This document shows, one piece after another, positions 1-9,240 of a DNA stretch of 64,000 nt. Origin of the DNA: JAVXGM01 sp036657395 (GTDB lineage: Bacteria; Bacillota; Clostridia; Peptostreptococcales; Anaerovoracaceae); NCBI GenBank assembly GCA_036657395.1, contig JAVXGM010000007.1:40290-104289 (forward strand), in the 5' to 3' direction. A program made the position numbers and the translations under genes. The notes below the pieces were generated by a model. That model did not search any database. It was not told the DNA's origin and worked only from the letters and a program-made list of their open reading frames with translations. The number at the start of each line of letters is the position of its first letter. Position 1 is the stretch's first letter.

Positions 1-549
1 AATTCCTACATTCACCTCTTCTTCCTTGTCATAGTGAATAATAAGTTGATCTCCCATATTTAACATACAGCTTTCTTTTCCGAATGTAACTACGCTGTAT
101 CCTTCGTGGCAATAAATCCCCTGAACATTTTGTTCATATTCTTCCGGGTCTTCAAAATCTAAAGCTGTCTTCTCTGTCCCTAGTTTCACTACAGACAAGT
201 GTCCCTGATTGCCTTTACGAACCATCAAGTTATAGTCAGTAATTTTTCCAAAGCTTTTAGTTCTATAGCCTCCATCGAAACGATCTTGTTCTAAAGCCTT
301 TAAGCGAACAACTCGCTCACCCTCATATGTAAGAATTACATCCCCTTCAAGTACAATGATCACCCTGTCATAATCAGGCAAAAATGTAAACTTAGACTCT
401 TCCTGGGCGACTGTAGCTGAACTTAAGCGCCACAAAAAATCTCTGTTTCCATATTCAGCTTCAGGTGGAAAAATAGCAAATTCCTTGGTTGAACCGCCAC
501 TCCAGGATTTTGACTGAAAGCTTTCATTTTTGTAAATAGTATAATCCAT
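1..549 (-). CDS. HutD/Ves family protein (3' part outside window)
   Basis: The reading frame opens at an ATG (547-549) and runs off the left edge, so about 183 N-terminal residues are visible and the C-terminus is missing. The protein shows the HutD/Ves pattern: a Ser-Gly-Gly-Ser-Thr-Lys-Glu run near the start, RDFLWRLSSA, FTFLPDYDRVIIVLEG, DRFDGGY and YNLMVRKG. HutD-like proteins are cupin-fold proteins often found near histidine-degradation genes; their exact role is not settled, and no hut genes are visible here. The start is one base after the stop of the YitT-like gene and is preceded by AAGGA, so the two are probably co-transcribed. The family call is firm; the function is not. Confidence 0.85.
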   Translation of the reverse strand, partial: MDYTIYKNESFQSKSWSGGSTKEFAIFPPEAEYGNRDFLWRLSSATVAQEESKFTFLPDYDRVIIVLEGDVILTYEGERVVRLKALEQDRFDGGYRTKSFGKITDYNLMVRKGNQGHLSVVKLGTEKTALDFEDPEEYEQNVQGIYCHEGYSVVTFGKESCMLNMGDQLIIHYDKEEEVNVGI

Positions 550-550
550 G

Positions 551-1447
551 TTAATGTTCCTTATCTATATCGTTAAAACCTGCACCTGCACCCCATACTG
601 CTTCTACAGAAAGTACTGTAACAAATGCTTTAGGGTCTAACTCTGCAATTTTTCTACGAGCCACTACACTTTCTCTTGGAGAACATAAAAGGCTTAGTTT
701 GCATTGCTCCTGCTTTGTGTATTCTCCTACAATCGTTGAGCTGGAAACACCTCTGTCCATCTCCTTCATAATATATTCTGAAATTTCTTCAGACTTACAA
801 GTAATAATGTCAAGCTGAACTATCTTATCCTCAAAACCATATATAACAATGTCTACCATTCTAGTCATAATCACTTGGGTTACCAAGGCATAAAGAGCGA
901 TATTTCTTCCAAATATAAGGGCAGAAGTAGTGATAATGACACCATCTATCACTAATAAAATTTTACTTACACTTACTTGTGGGAAGAATTTTCTCTGTAT
1001 AATTCTGGCAATAGCATCTGTTCCACTAAATGAATATCCTCTCCAAAACACTACTCCGACACAGATTCCTGTAAACACACCACAAAATATGGCTGCCAAA
1101 ATCAAATCCTTTTCCTCCAGTAGCTGTATATTCATTTTTTCAAATATAAATAAAATCGCCGGATACATGATTGTAAGAAACAAAATCTTACGAAATTCCT
1201 TAAATCCTAAGAAAATAGCTACACTTATTAAAATCAAAATAGATCCGCCATAATATAGTATTGAAAAGTCAATATTCACATATCTTTGTACCATAACTAC
1301 AATGCCTGTGATACCTCCACTAGTCAGTCCATTAGGAATAAGTACTCCCACTGTAGAAAATGCACCTACACAACATGCTGGCACGAGAAACAAAATATCT
1401 ATTGCCACTCTTTTTATCTTTTGTTTAGTGGTATCCTTAATCGTCAT
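551..1447 (-). CDS. YitT family membrane protein (DUF161 + DUF2179)
   Basis: A 298-residue protein. The N-terminal two thirds hold about five hydrophobic segments, with the typical YitT opening (VGAFSTVGVLIPNGLTSGGITGI) and a Gly-rich SFSGTDAIARI loop. The C-terminal ~80 residues form the soluble DUF2179 domain (VQLDIITCKSEEISEYI, ending VLSVEAVWGAGAGF). YitT proteins are integral membrane proteins without an agreed substrate. The ATG is preceded by AGGAGGGGGAA and overlaps the 3' end of the methyltransferase gene by 11 nt, which indicates translational coupling. It is followed after one base by the HutD-like gene. Confidence 0.88.
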   Translation of the reverse strand: MTIKDTTKQKIKRVAIDILFLVPACCVGAFSTVGVLIPNGLTSGGITGIVVMVQRYVNIDFSILYYGGSILILISVAIFLGFKEFRKILFLTIMYPAILFIFEKMNIQLLEEKDLILAAIFCGVFTGICVGVVFWRGYSFSGTDAIARIIQRKFFPQVSVSKILLVIDGVIITTSALIFGRNIALYALVTQVIMTRMVDIVIYGFEDKIVQLDIITCKSEEISEYIMKEMDRGVSSSTIVGEYTKQEQCKLSLLCSPRESVVARRKIAELDPKAFVTVLSVEAVWGAGAGFNDIDKEH

Positions 1448-2810
1448 TTCCCCCTCCTAAATCAACTAATGTAAAAGTGCTGTTTCCAAATACATCCACA
1501 GTTCTCACTGATAAGCATTCATCCCCTTTGACGATGTTTTCACATTCAACAATAACCTGATGATCCTGTTTTGTAAAAAACATTTGAGGAGTATGTATAT
1601 TACCATCATATGAAAAATCCACACTCCAATATTCAATTAACTTTAAAGGATCTTTTTTTACCAGTGCTTTAATTTTTTCTTTTTCTTTACCTACTAATGG
1701 AATGTCCCTACTCTTTATATTATAATCCTTTAACCGAATAGTAATCAATTTCTTTTCTGTAAATTCTATAGGTTTTGCTGTGACCTCTAGGTTTACTTCC
1801 CCTTTTCCCTTTTTTCCTATGGTTTTGCCCTCTTGAAGTAAGGTGAATGTACTCTTTTTCCCTGACATTCTCTTTAGGCCGTTTACTGTAGCAATCCCAC
1901 CGATGTCACAAGAAATCCATCGCCGACCTTCTTTTTCACAAACTGATGCTAAGGTGGCTGAACCTCCAAAAAAATCTGCACATATGTCCCCTGGGGCTGA
2001 ACAACTATCTACTATCCGTCGAAGGAGCGCCTCTGGCTTTTGGGTAGCATAACCAGTTCGTTCCGATGAAGTCCTGCCTACCATATCAATAGGCCAAACA
2101 TCTTTCATGTTGACCATGGTGTACCAACCTAAATCATCTTTATATTCTTTCACACCTTTAAATCTATATGGCTTAAATCCTCTGTTGTAAGACTTCTCTT
2201 TCTGAGGCGAAAAATAATAGTCTTTTGTCTTACTATAAAAAAGTAGGGTATCATGTTTCTTAGAAAAACTACGTTTCCCTGTACCGCCAGATTTATAGTT
2301 CCAAACCACTTCATTAACAAATCTTTTTTCTCCAAAGATTTCATCCATGAGAATTTTCACATAATGTACCACATGCCAGTCTAAATGCACCCAAAAGCAT
2401 CCGGTATCTGACAATAAATCCTTCATCAGATAAAACCGTACACAAATAGTTTTCAAATATTCTTCAATACCATTCTGCCAAGAATCCTTATAGGCTAGTG
2501 GCTTTATCAGTGGAATATCCTTTACTTTATCTGAATTAAATTTAATTGCAGCTTCGTAGTTTGCCTTGGAATAAAAAGGAGGATCCATATAAATTAGCTG
2601 AATTTTCCCTTCCATATTCTTCTGATTGCAAAGGTAATTAATAAAGTCTAAATTGTCTCCATGAGCTAGCAAATTCCCGACAGTAGCCCCTTTATGAATA
2701 ACTTTCTCCACAGGAAAAAAAGATTTTTCTCCTAGGGACAATTTTTTTATCCGTTCATATTCAATTCGACTTTCCTCTAAAATACAAGGAAGTGCAAATA
2801 CTAAGTTCAT
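1437..2810 (-). CDS. Solitary site-specific DNA methyltransferase (beta-class, N6-adenine or N4-cytosine type)
   Basis: A 457-residue amino-methyltransferase. The catalytic motif IV, DPPF, is at residues 76-79 and comes before the SAM-binding motif FGGSAT at 281-286. That order (IV before I) defines the beta class, which includes type III Mod enzymes. TQKPEALLRRIVDSC just before motif I is also typical. Residues ~330-457 form a C-terminal extension that I do not recognise. No restriction subunit or specificity gene is adjacent: the neighbours are ygiQ (13 nt upstream) and yitT (overlapping downstream). It therefore looks like an orphan methylase, or one whose partner is elsewhere. The start follows AAAGGA. 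DPPF is used by both adenine and cytosine-N4 enzymes, so the target base is unknown. Confidence 0.85.
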   Translation of the reverse strand: MNLVFALPCILEESRIEYERIKKLSLGEKSFFPVEKVIHKGATVGNLLAHGDNLDFINYLCNQKNMEGKIQLIYMDPPFYSKANYEAAIKFNSDKVKDIPLIKPLAYKDSWQNGIEEYLKTICVRFYLMKDLLSDTGCFWVHLDWHVVHYVKILMDEIFGEKRFVNEVVWNYKSGGTGKRSFSKKHDTLLFYSKTKDYYFSPQKEKSYNRGFKPYRFKGVKEYKDDLGWYTMVNMKDVWPIDMVGRTSSERTGYATQKPEALLRRIVDSCSAPGDICADFFGGSATLASVCEKEGRRWISCDIGGIATVNGLKRMSGKKSTFTLLQEGKTIGKKGKGEVNLEVTAKPIEFTEKKLITIRLKDYNIKSRDIPLVGKEKEKIKALVKKDPLKLIEYWSVDFSYDGNIHTPQMFFTKQDHQVIVECENIVKGDECLSVRTVDVFGNSTFTLVDLGGGNDD

Positions 2811-2822
2811 CTATTATTTCCT

Positions 2823-4592
2823 TTACTTCAGTAAAACATTGATAAGTTCTGGCCGTTTGCCCTTCCTCAGTGCTTTTTCTACGAGTTTTCGGTTTTCACT
2901 CTTATGGAAATGTATCAATGCTCGTTGCATCTTTTTTTCTTCCATATCCTTTGCAACATATACAGGTTCTCTAGTGAAGGGATCCATTTCTGTGTAATAC
3001 ATACAGGTGGACAGTGTCCCTGGGGTAGGGTAAAAGTCCTGAACTTGGTCTGGAACAAACCCTGTTTCCCTTAGGAACAATGCCAATTCTATAGCATCCT
3101 CCAATTTGCTTCCAGGGTGAGATGAAATAAGGTATGGAATCAAATATTGCTTTTTTCCAATCTTTTCATTAATCTTCTTATATTTTTCACTAAATTCCAC
3201 AAAGACTTCTTTGGCTGGTTTTCTCATCATTGCAAGGACTCTAGGGGAAATATGTTCTGGAGCAACTTTCAAAGTTCCACTTACGTGATGCTGGCAAAGC
3301 TCCCATATAAATTTATCGTCCTTATCAGCCATCAGGTAGTCAAACCTTATTCCTGAGCGAATAAATACTTTTTTCACATTTTCCAGCTGCCTAAGTTCTC
3401 TTAATATATCCAGGTATTCGCTATGATCTATGTCCATCTGGCTGCATGGTTTTGGATATAGACAATCTTTGTCCCTACACACCCCTTGTTTTAATTGCTT
3501 CTTACAGGCAGACTGTCTAAAATTAGCTGTAGGACCTCCCACATCGTGGATATACCCTTTAAAGTCCTTTCGCTGAATCAAGGTCTTTGCTTCCTTTACT
3601 AAGGATTCCTTGCTCCTGCTGCGTACCTGCCTGCCTTGATGATAAGTCAGTGCACAAAAACTACAGCCTCCAAAACAGCCTCTGCTGCTCACTAAGCTAA
3701 ATTTCACTTCGTTAATGGCCGGAACCCCTCCTGCCTCTTTATAGCAAGGGTGATATTCCCCTTCATATGGCAACTCATAAACGTAATCCAGTTCATCTTG
3801 CTCCAAAGGAAGTTGGGGTGGATTTTGTACCACAAAAGTATGTTCGTCATATTTTTCTACTAAAGTTTTGGCAGAAAGTCCATCATTATTTCTGTATTGA
3901 ATTGCAAAGCTATCACTGTAGGCGTTCTTGTCTTCTTTAATTTGTACAAATTCAGGTAAAAATATAATCTCATCATCAGGATAGACTTCACCTTGTCTAA
4001 CACAAGTTCCTTTAATCCAACATATATCCTTAGCTTGAAGGCCCGAGTCTAAAGCTTCTGCAATCTCAATGATTGACTTTTCTCCCATGCCATAGATTAA
4101 AATATCTGCTTTTGCATCTAGCAAAATGGATCGTCGAACCTTGTCTTCCCAATAATCATAATGGCCAAGTCGTCTTAAACTGGCTTCAATGCCCCCAATA
4201 ATCACTGCCGTATCTTTATATGCTTCCCTTACTTTATTTGCGTATACAATTACACTTCTGTCTGGTCTATGCCCACTTTCTCCACCAGGAGAGTAGTTAT
4301 CTCCTCTTCGTCTGTGCTTAAATACAGAAAAATGATTAACCATGGAATCTACATTTCCACTGTTAATTAAAAATCCCAGGCGTGGTTTTCCAAAACGAGT
4401 AAAATCTTCTATGGACTTCCAGTTGGGTTGAGCCAATATAGCTACCTTATAGCCGTTTCTCTCAAGTATCCTGCTGATTATAGCTGTACCAAAAGACGGA
4501 TGATCTACATAGGCATCTCCGGTAATAAGAACAAAGTCTACTTGCTCCCATCCTCTTTGGTTCATCTCTTGTTTATTAATCGGTAAAAACAA
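2823..4592 (-). CDS. YgiQ family radical SAM protein
   Basis: The protein carries the radical SAM cluster motif C-x3-C-x2-C (CFGGCSFC, about residues 306-313 from the start chosen here). It also has the YgiQ hallmarks TGDAYVDHPSFG near the N-terminus, GGIEASLRR, and a C-terminal region with YLIPYLISSHPG and QDFYPTPGTLSTCMYYT. YgiQ proteins are large radical SAM enzymes of unknown reaction. The frame is open to an ATG at 4658, but that ATG has no ribosome binding site and lies beside a hairpin (4631-4654). I prefer the TTG at 4590-4592, which is preceded by AGGGGGGAG four bases upstream; it gives about 589 residues beginning just before the conserved region. The methyltransferase gene follows after 12 nt. 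Confidence 0.87.
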   Translation of the reverse strand: MFLPINKQEMNQRGWEQVDFVLITGDAYVDHPSFGTAIISRILERNGYKVAILAQPNWKSIEDFTRFGKPRLGFLINSGNVDSMVNHFSVFKHRRRGDNYSPGGESGHRPDRSVIVYANKVREAYKDTAVIIGGIEASLRRLGHYDYWEDKVRRSILLDAKADILIYGMGEKSIIEIAEALDSGLQAKDICWIKGTCVRQGEVYPDDEIIFLPEFVQIKEDKNAYSDSFAIQYRNNDGLSAKTLVEKYDEHTFVVQNPPQLPLEQDELDYVYELPYEGEYHPCYKEAGGVPAINEVKFSLVSSRGCFGGCSFCALTYHQGRQVRSRSKESLVKEAKTLIQRKDFKGYIHDVGGPTANFRQSACKKQLKQGVCRDKDCLYPKPCSQMDIDHSEYLDILRELRQLENVKKVFIRSGIRFDYLMADKDDKFIWELCQHHVSGTLKVAPEHISPRVLAMMRKPAKEVFVEFSEKYKKINEKIGKKQYLIPYLISSHPGSKLEDAIELALFLRETGFVPDQVQDFYPTPGTLSTCMYYTEMDPFTREPVYVAKDMEEKKMQRALIHFHKSENRKLVEKALRKGKRPELINVLLK

Positions 4593-4623
4593 TCTTCTCC
4601 CCCCTGGCTCAGGTTTCACCCCT

Positions 4624-4654
4624 AACCCAAACAGTCCGCTCATAGGCGGACTGT
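4624..4654 (-). terminator. Candidate terminator after the CHAP/SH3b gene
   Basis: ACAGTCCGC and GCGGACTGT form a 9-bp perfect stem around a 6-nt loop, 17 nt after the stop of the secreted protein gene. The following tract (TTGGGTT) is only weakly T-rich. The hairpin occupies the region that would encode the first residues of YgiQ if its upstream ATG were used. Confidence 0.5.
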
Positions 4655-4670
4655 CCATTCATTTTTCAGA

Positions 4671-6584
4671 TTAAACTTTTTTTGTGTACTTTAGATATAT
4701 CCAATATCCGTTGGTCTTTAATTTTCCCCAACCTTTACTTACTTTAGTTATCTCATAGGTTCCTTTTTTCGCAAAACCTTTCGGAGTGTACTTTGTCCCA
4801 GGACCAGTTCTCATGTTTAGTCCTGTTACATCTATTTTTACCTTATATTTTTTAGCCTGGGTAAGTTTGGTTGTGTATGACAATTTTATCCACTTACCAT
4901 TTTTTAATTGACCCCATCCATCTTTTGTCTCCACGATAACATAAGTACCTCTTTTAAGCATACCCTTGCTACTATACTTAGTACCTGGACCTGAACGAAG
5001 GTTTAACTCCGAAACATTTACTTTTACTTTGTATTCCTTGGCTCTAGTAATATTAATTGAATATATTCTAGATTTTCCACTTTCTGATTTTACCGCAATT
5101 TTCTTAGTATTTGTACCTACTCCAAGGCTGACTTTCCCTGTTCCAGAAATCTTCGCTTTACTGTGATCCTTAGTTCCACTGATAGTCACAGCTGAAACAT
5201 TACTAGCCACCGACATTGAATAGCTATACTTCTTCTCGTCAAATTTCGGTGACAAAGAATACCCTTTCACACTTAAGGCTTTCAAATAGTTGTTGTCACT
5301 CTTTTTAACAACTGGCTTACTGTCTGATAAAATTTTAGCATAGTCCTTACTAATCCAATATCCATTGGATTTCAATTTATACCAATTGCCCTTAGACAAA
5401 GTGATACTATGAGTGCCTGGCTTCACATGTCCCTTAACTGTGTATGACATACCTGGGCCAGTACGCATATTCAAATCACTTCTAGAAACTTTTACTTTTT
5501 TCTCCTTATATTTTTTAAGTGTGATTTTATAAGTACGACAAGTTTTGTTTTGTGCCTTTACTTTAATGCTTTTCGTTGTAGAATTGCCTTTTAAAGTTGC
5601 TTTGCCAGTGCCAGAGATACTAGCTTTTGAACTTTCTCCTGTAGCCTTTATAGTTGCCTTCTTAGCATTGCTTGGCACTGTAGCTTTGTATTCATACTTG
5701 CTTCTATTAAATGAAGGTGAAAGTGAACATCCACTAACACTTATTGACCTCAAATAATTGTTTCCACTCTTAGATGCAGCAATGCTTTCAGTGAAGTCTA
5801 AAGAAACCCACAAACCGTTGGTTTTAAGTTTTCCCCATTCTCCGTCTTTAGTCTGTGCACAGACAGTGTAACTACCCGGTTTTGCATACCCTCTACTGGC
5901 ATATCCTGAACCTGGACCTGTACGCATATTCAGCTCTGTTTTCTTGATTTTAATTTCACGCTCTTTGTTTATAATATCTTGATCAGAGGATCCTTTACTA
6001 GTCACGTATATGTAGCCTTGTGGCCTTTCATATCTATTCCAACCTGGTCCATAGTGGAAAAAGAAGTCGTTAGTAGACCTAGGTCCATAACTTTTAGTTT
6101 GCCACCCAGATTCTGAAACATAAGGCATCCCATTTACAATTTTTTCAACCACAGCAACGTGGGTCCTATAAACAACAATAGCACCAACCTTTGGGGTCGA
6201 GCCATAAGGATAGCATTTGTTACGTTTGTTCGCATTATACCATTCCCCTGCATTTCCTCTTATATTTGTATTAATAGGCTTGCCTACAATTTCACTTGCT
6301 CTGCCATATGCCCACCATGTACAGTTTCCCCATACATAGCCTGACTGACCTCCACCCATGATACCTTTGTATCTAATAAAGTCAGGTGCTAATCTACCTT
6401 GAGCCCACAACCTGTTCATATCTGAATAGTAATACTTAGCGTTTTTATCCCCTAATTTAGGCATGCTTGATCTAACCTTAAATGTTGATGCAGCACTAAC
6501 TTCGGCCGGATTGGTACCCAAGGAAACTAATACTCCACCCGCCATAAATATAATTAAAATAAATGCAATTAATTTATTCTTCAC
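4671..6584 (-). CDS. Secreted CHAP-domain cell-wall protein with SH3b and cadherin-like repeats
   Basis: A 637-residue exported protein. Residues 1-32 are a signal peptide (Lys, long hydrophobic core, likely cleavage after VSA). A CHAP amidase/endopeptidase domain spans ~75-185, with Cys88 in GNCTWWAYGRA and His142 in THVAVVE as the expected catalytic pair. Then come SH3b-1 (~210-268), a cadherin-like beta-sandwich (~276-360), SH3b-2 (~363-418), a second cadherin-like domain (~431-518), SH3b-3 (~519-573) and SH3b-4 (~579-637). Each SH3b carries N-(L/M)-R-(S/T)-G-P-G. The likely job is peptidoglycan cleavage or remodelling with wall anchoring. The start is GTG after GAGGAGG, and it has its own promoter and is not coupled to pnp. 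Lack of a sortase motif suggests retention through SH3b binding. The exact bond cleaved is unknown. Confidence 0.88.
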   Translation of the reverse strand: MKNKLIAFILIIFMAGGVLVSLGTNPAEVSAASTFKVRSSMPKLGDKNAKYYYSDMNRLWAQGRLAPDFIRYKGIMGGGQSGYVWGNCTWWAYGRASEIVGKPINTNIRGNAGEWYNANKRNKCYPYGSTPKVGAIVVYRTHVAVVEKIVNGMPYVSESGWQTKSYGPRSTNDFFFHYGPGWNRYERPQGYIYVTSKGSSDQDIINKEREIKIKKTELNMRTGPGSGYASRGYAKPGSYTVCAQTKDGEWGKLKTNGLWVSLDFTESIAASKSGNNYLRSISVSGCSLSPSFNRSKYEYKATVPSNAKKATIKATGESSKASISGTGKATLKGNSTTKSIKVKAQNKTCRTYKITLKKYKEKKVKVSRSDLNMRTGPGMSYTVKGHVKPGTHSITLSKGNWYKLKSNGYWISKDYAKILSDSKPVVKKSDNNYLKALSVKGYSLSPKFDEKKYSYSMSVASNVSAVTISGTKDHSKAKISGTGKVSLGVGTNTKKIAVKSESGKSRIYSINITRAKEYKVKVNVSELNLRSGPGTKYSSKGMLKRGTYVIVETKDGWGQLKNGKWIKLSYTTKLTQAKKYKVKIDVTGLNMRTGPGTKYTPKGFAKKGTYEITKVSKGWGKLKTNGYWIYLKYTKKV

Positions 6585-6629
6585 AGGAACCTCCTCTTTA
6601 AAATGTTTTTTTTCGTCTAATCTTTAAGT

Positions 6630-6659
6630 ATTGTAACATTTTTTGCTATTTTCTGTCAA
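6630..6659 (-). promoter_or_regulatory. Sigma-A-type promoter of the CHAP/SH3b gene
   Basis: TTGACA (6654-6659) and TACAAT (6630-6635) are separated by 18 bp, about 45 bp before the GTG start. It lies between the pnp terminator and the gene. Confidence 0.75.
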
Positions 6660-6678
6660 ATCCCTTTCGCATTTTGTC

Positions 6679-6726
6679 AAAAAACACTAAAATCGCACTA
6701 CATTCAGTACGATTTTTGTGTTTTTT
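6679..6726 (-). terminator. Intrinsic terminator of pnp
   Basis: Read on the minus strand, AAAAAACAC and AAAATCG on the 5' side pair with CGATTTT and GTGTTTTTT on the 3' side. The A/T-rich outer stem makes it likely to work in both directions. It begins 14 nt after the pnp stop. Confidence 0.8.
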
Positions 6727-6739
6727 GATTAAATAAGTC

Positions 6740-8842
6740 TTAGTCTAGTAGCTCTTTTCTAGAAAGGTTGATTCTGTTTTGGTTGTCAATCTCTGTAACC
6801 TTTACCTTAACTATATCTCCAACATTCATAACATCTTCAACTTTTTCTACTCTTTCCTTAGCCATCTTTGAGATGTGAAGTAAGCCTTCTTTGCCTGGAA
6901 GAATTTCAATGAATGCACCAAAGTTCATAAGTCTAGTTACTTTACCATCATAAATCTCCCCAGCTTCTACTTCCTTGATCAAAAGTTCTATGTGTTTAAC
7001 ACCTGCCTGTGCACTTTCCATATCTGGAGCTGCAATATATACAAGTCCTGTGTCATCAATATCAATTTTCACGCCAGTTTCCTCAACGATTTTGTTAATA
7101 GTTTTGCCTCCTGGACCAATGATGATTCTAATCTTGTCTGGATCAACTTGCATGGAAATAATTCTAGGGGCAAATGCTGACATTTCTTTTCTAGGTTCTG
7201 GAAGTTCTGCAAGCATCTCTTCCATAATATGCATTCTGCCTTCATTAGCCTGAGCCAATGCATCCTGTAATACTTTCTTAGAAAGACCGTGAACCTTTAT
7301 GTCCATCTGAATAGCCGTAATACCCTTAGCAGTTCCTGCCACCTTAAAGTCCATGTCTCCTAGGAAGTCTTCCATTCCTTGGATATCGGATAAAATTGCC
7401 ATTTTGCTAGTACCATCAGCTTCTACTCTTTCAATCAATCCCATTGCAATTCCTGATACAGGAGCCTTTATTGGAACGCCTGCGTCCATAAGGGATAGAC
7501 AGCTTCCGCAAACAGACGCCTGGGAAGTTGAACCATTAGATGAAAGGACTTCAGATACTACTCTCATTGCATATGGGAATTCTTCAACACTAGGTAGTAC
7601 TGGCATTAAAGCTCTTTCTGCAAGAGCACCGTGTCCGATTTCTCTTCTGCCTGGACCTCTCATTGGTCTTGTTTCCCCTACTGAATATGATGGGAAGTTG
7701 TAGTGATGCATGTAACGTTTGTCTGTCTGTTCGGTAATGCCATCGATTCTTTGTCCTTCACCTACAGGTGCAAGTGTTGTCACTGAAAGCACCTGAGTCT
7801 GACCTCTCTTAAACAAGCCTGTCCCATGTGTTCTTGGAAGAACATTAGTGTCGCACCAGATAGGTCTAACTTCAGTTGTTTTTCTATTATCTGGTCTAAT
7901 TCCTTCGTCTAAGATTAGACTTCTTACTTGCTCTTTTGTAATGGCATATAGTACATTTCCAATATCTTTTCCATTTTCAGGATAGATTTCCGCAAAATGC
8001 TCTTTTGTTGCTACTTCTACTGCATCCATATTTTCCAGTCTTTCCATCTTGTCATAAGTCTGGATTGCAGTTCTCATTTTTTCTTCTGCATAAGCTCTTA
8101 CTGCAGTTTCAATTTCTTCAGGAATTTTGTATAATGCAATATCTTTTTTAGGTTTGCCTACTTCACTTACGATTTCTTCAATAAATTCTACAATTTTCTT
8201 GATCTCTTCGTGAGCAAACATGATTCCGTTTAAAACAACTTCTTCTGATACTTCATTAGCTCCTGCTTCTACCATCATGATAGCTTCTTTTGTTCCTGAT
8301 ACTACTAAGTGTAAATCACTTGCGTCTCTTTGTTCTAGTGTTGGGTTAACAATGTATTCTCCGTCGATCATACCTACAAGGACTGAGCCTGTTGGACCAT
8401 CCCAAGGAATATCAGATATGGAAAGTGCTACTGATGAACCAATCATTGCCGCAATCTCTGAAGGTGCGTCAAGATCCATAGACATTACTGTAGCAACTAC
8501 TTGTACATCATTAAAAAATCCCTTTGGAAAAAGGGGTCTTAAAGGTCTATCCATAAGCCTTGAGTTAAGAATCGCCTTTTCACTTGGTCTTGCTTCTCTC
8601 TTTATGAATCCTCCTGGAATCTTTCCTGCTGCATACATTTTTTCTTCATAGTCGCAACTTAACGGAAAGAAATCTATATCTGGTCTTGGCTGCTTGGAAA
8701 TTGTGGCAACTACGTTAACTACTGTGTCGCCATACTTAACCATAACCTGTCCATTAGCCATCTCGCATACTTTGCCAATTTCAAGTTCTAACAATTTGCC
8801 ACCTAATGCGGTCTTAAATGTTCTGTAATCTGTAAATTTCAT
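6740..8842 (-). CDS. pnp: Polyribonucleotide nucleotidyltransferase (PNPase)
   Basis: A 700-residue protein, the usual length. PNPase performs phosphorolytic 3'-5' RNA decay as a homotrimer and joins the degradosome. Domains in order: first RNase PH core (residues ~10-145), alpha-helical linker, second RNase PH core (~310-545, with KRGQTQVLSVTTL and MRGPGRREIGHGALAERAL), KH domain (~555-615, IIIGPGGKTINKI) and S1 domain (~620-690, GKVTRLMNFGAFIEILPGKEGLLHIS). It sits downstream of rpsO, the classic rpsO-pnp pair, separated by a hairpin that may limit read-through. An AGGAGG lies rather far (about 14 nt) from the ATG. Confidence 0.98.
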   Translation of the reverse strand: MKFTDYRTFKTALGGKLLELEIGKVCEMANGQVMVKYGDTVVNVVATISKQPRPDIDFFPLSCDYEEKMYAAGKIPGGFIKREARPSEKAILNSRLMDRPLRPLFPKGFFNDVQVVATVMSMDLDAPSEIAAMIGSSVALSISDIPWDGPTGSVLVGMIDGEYIVNPTLEQRDASDLHLVVSGTKEAIMMVEAGANEVSEEVVLNGIMFAHEEIKKIVEFIEEIVSEVGKPKKDIALYKIPEEIETAVRAYAEEKMRTAIQTYDKMERLENMDAVEVATKEHFAEIYPENGKDIGNVLYAITKEQVRSLILDEGIRPDNRKTTEVRPIWCDTNVLPRTHGTGLFKRGQTQVLSVTTLAPVGEGQRIDGITEQTDKRYMHHYNFPSYSVGETRPMRGPGRREIGHGALAERALMPVLPSVEEFPYAMRVVSEVLSSNGSTSQASVCGSCLSLMDAGVPIKAPVSGIAMGLIERVEADGTSKMAILSDIQGMEDFLGDMDFKVAGTAKGITAIQMDIKVHGLSKKVLQDALAQANEGRMHIMEEMLAELPEPRKEMSAFAPRIISMQVDPDKIRIIIGPGGKTINKIVEETGVKIDIDDTGLVYIAAPDMESAQAGVKHIELLIKEVEAGEIYDGKVTRLMNFGAFIEILPGKEGLLHISKMAKERVEKVEDVMNVGDIVKVKVTEIDNQNRINLSRKELLD

Positions 8843-8903
8843 AATATAAACAACTGCCTCCTGTTTATCTCTCTTGTTTCCTCATATAACAATATGTCAT
8901 ATG

Positions 8904-8935
8904 TATAATAAAAGCGGAGCTTTATTGCCCCGCTT
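8904..8935 (-). terminator. Intercistronic terminator-like hairpin between rpsO and pnp
   Basis: AAGCGGGGC, a 6-nt loop and GCTCCGCTT form a 9-bp stem with one G-U pair, followed by TTATTAT. It is probably a partial terminator or an RNA processing site, which would set the ratio of rpsO to pnp messages. Confidence 0.7.
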
Positions 8936-8949
8936 ATATATCGTAAATG

Positions 8950-9216
8950 TTATTTTCTTAATCCTAAACGTGCAATTAAAGCTCTGTATCTTTCTACATC
9001 CTTTTCCTTTAGGTAATTAAGAAGGTTTCTTCTCTGACCTACCATCTTTAGAAGTCCTCTTCTTGAGTGATGGTCTTTTTGGTGTACTTGCAAATGTCCG
9101 TTCAAGTCATTAATCCTGAAAGTTAGGATAGCAACTTGCACTTCTGGGGAACCTGTGTCTCCCTCTTTTGTCTGGTATTCTTTCATAATTTCTGCTTTTT
9201 TAATCTGATCAATCAT
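8950..9216 (-). CDS. rpsO: 30S ribosomal protein S15 (uS15)
   Basis: Starting at the ATG at 9214-9216, which follows AAAAGGAGA, the protein is 88 residues, the normal S15 length. Longer upstream extensions of the frame have no ribosome binding site. Family signatures are present: GDTGSPEVQVAILT, HLQVHQKDHHSRRGLL and QRRNLLNYLK. S15 binds 16S rRNA helices 20-22 early in 30S assembly. The gene has its own promoter and a structured leader, and pnp follows on the same strand. Confidence 0.98.
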   Translation of the reverse strand: MIDQIKKAEIMKEYQTKEGDTGSPEVQVAILTFRINDLNGHLQVHQKDHHSRRGLLKMVGQRRNLLNYLKEKDVERYRALIARLGLRK

Positions 9217-9240
9217 TTTGTTTCTCCTTTTTTCTATACG

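Noticed and set aside
1437..4592. A restriction-modification system around the methyltransferase
   Set aside because: The flanking genes are a radical SAM protein and a membrane protein; no nuclease or specificity subunit is present in the window.
8220..8651. 143-codon plus-strand open frame inside pnp
   Set aside because: It is the reverse-strand shadow of a strongly matched PNPase region, with Ser-rich low-complexity translation and no ribosome binding site.
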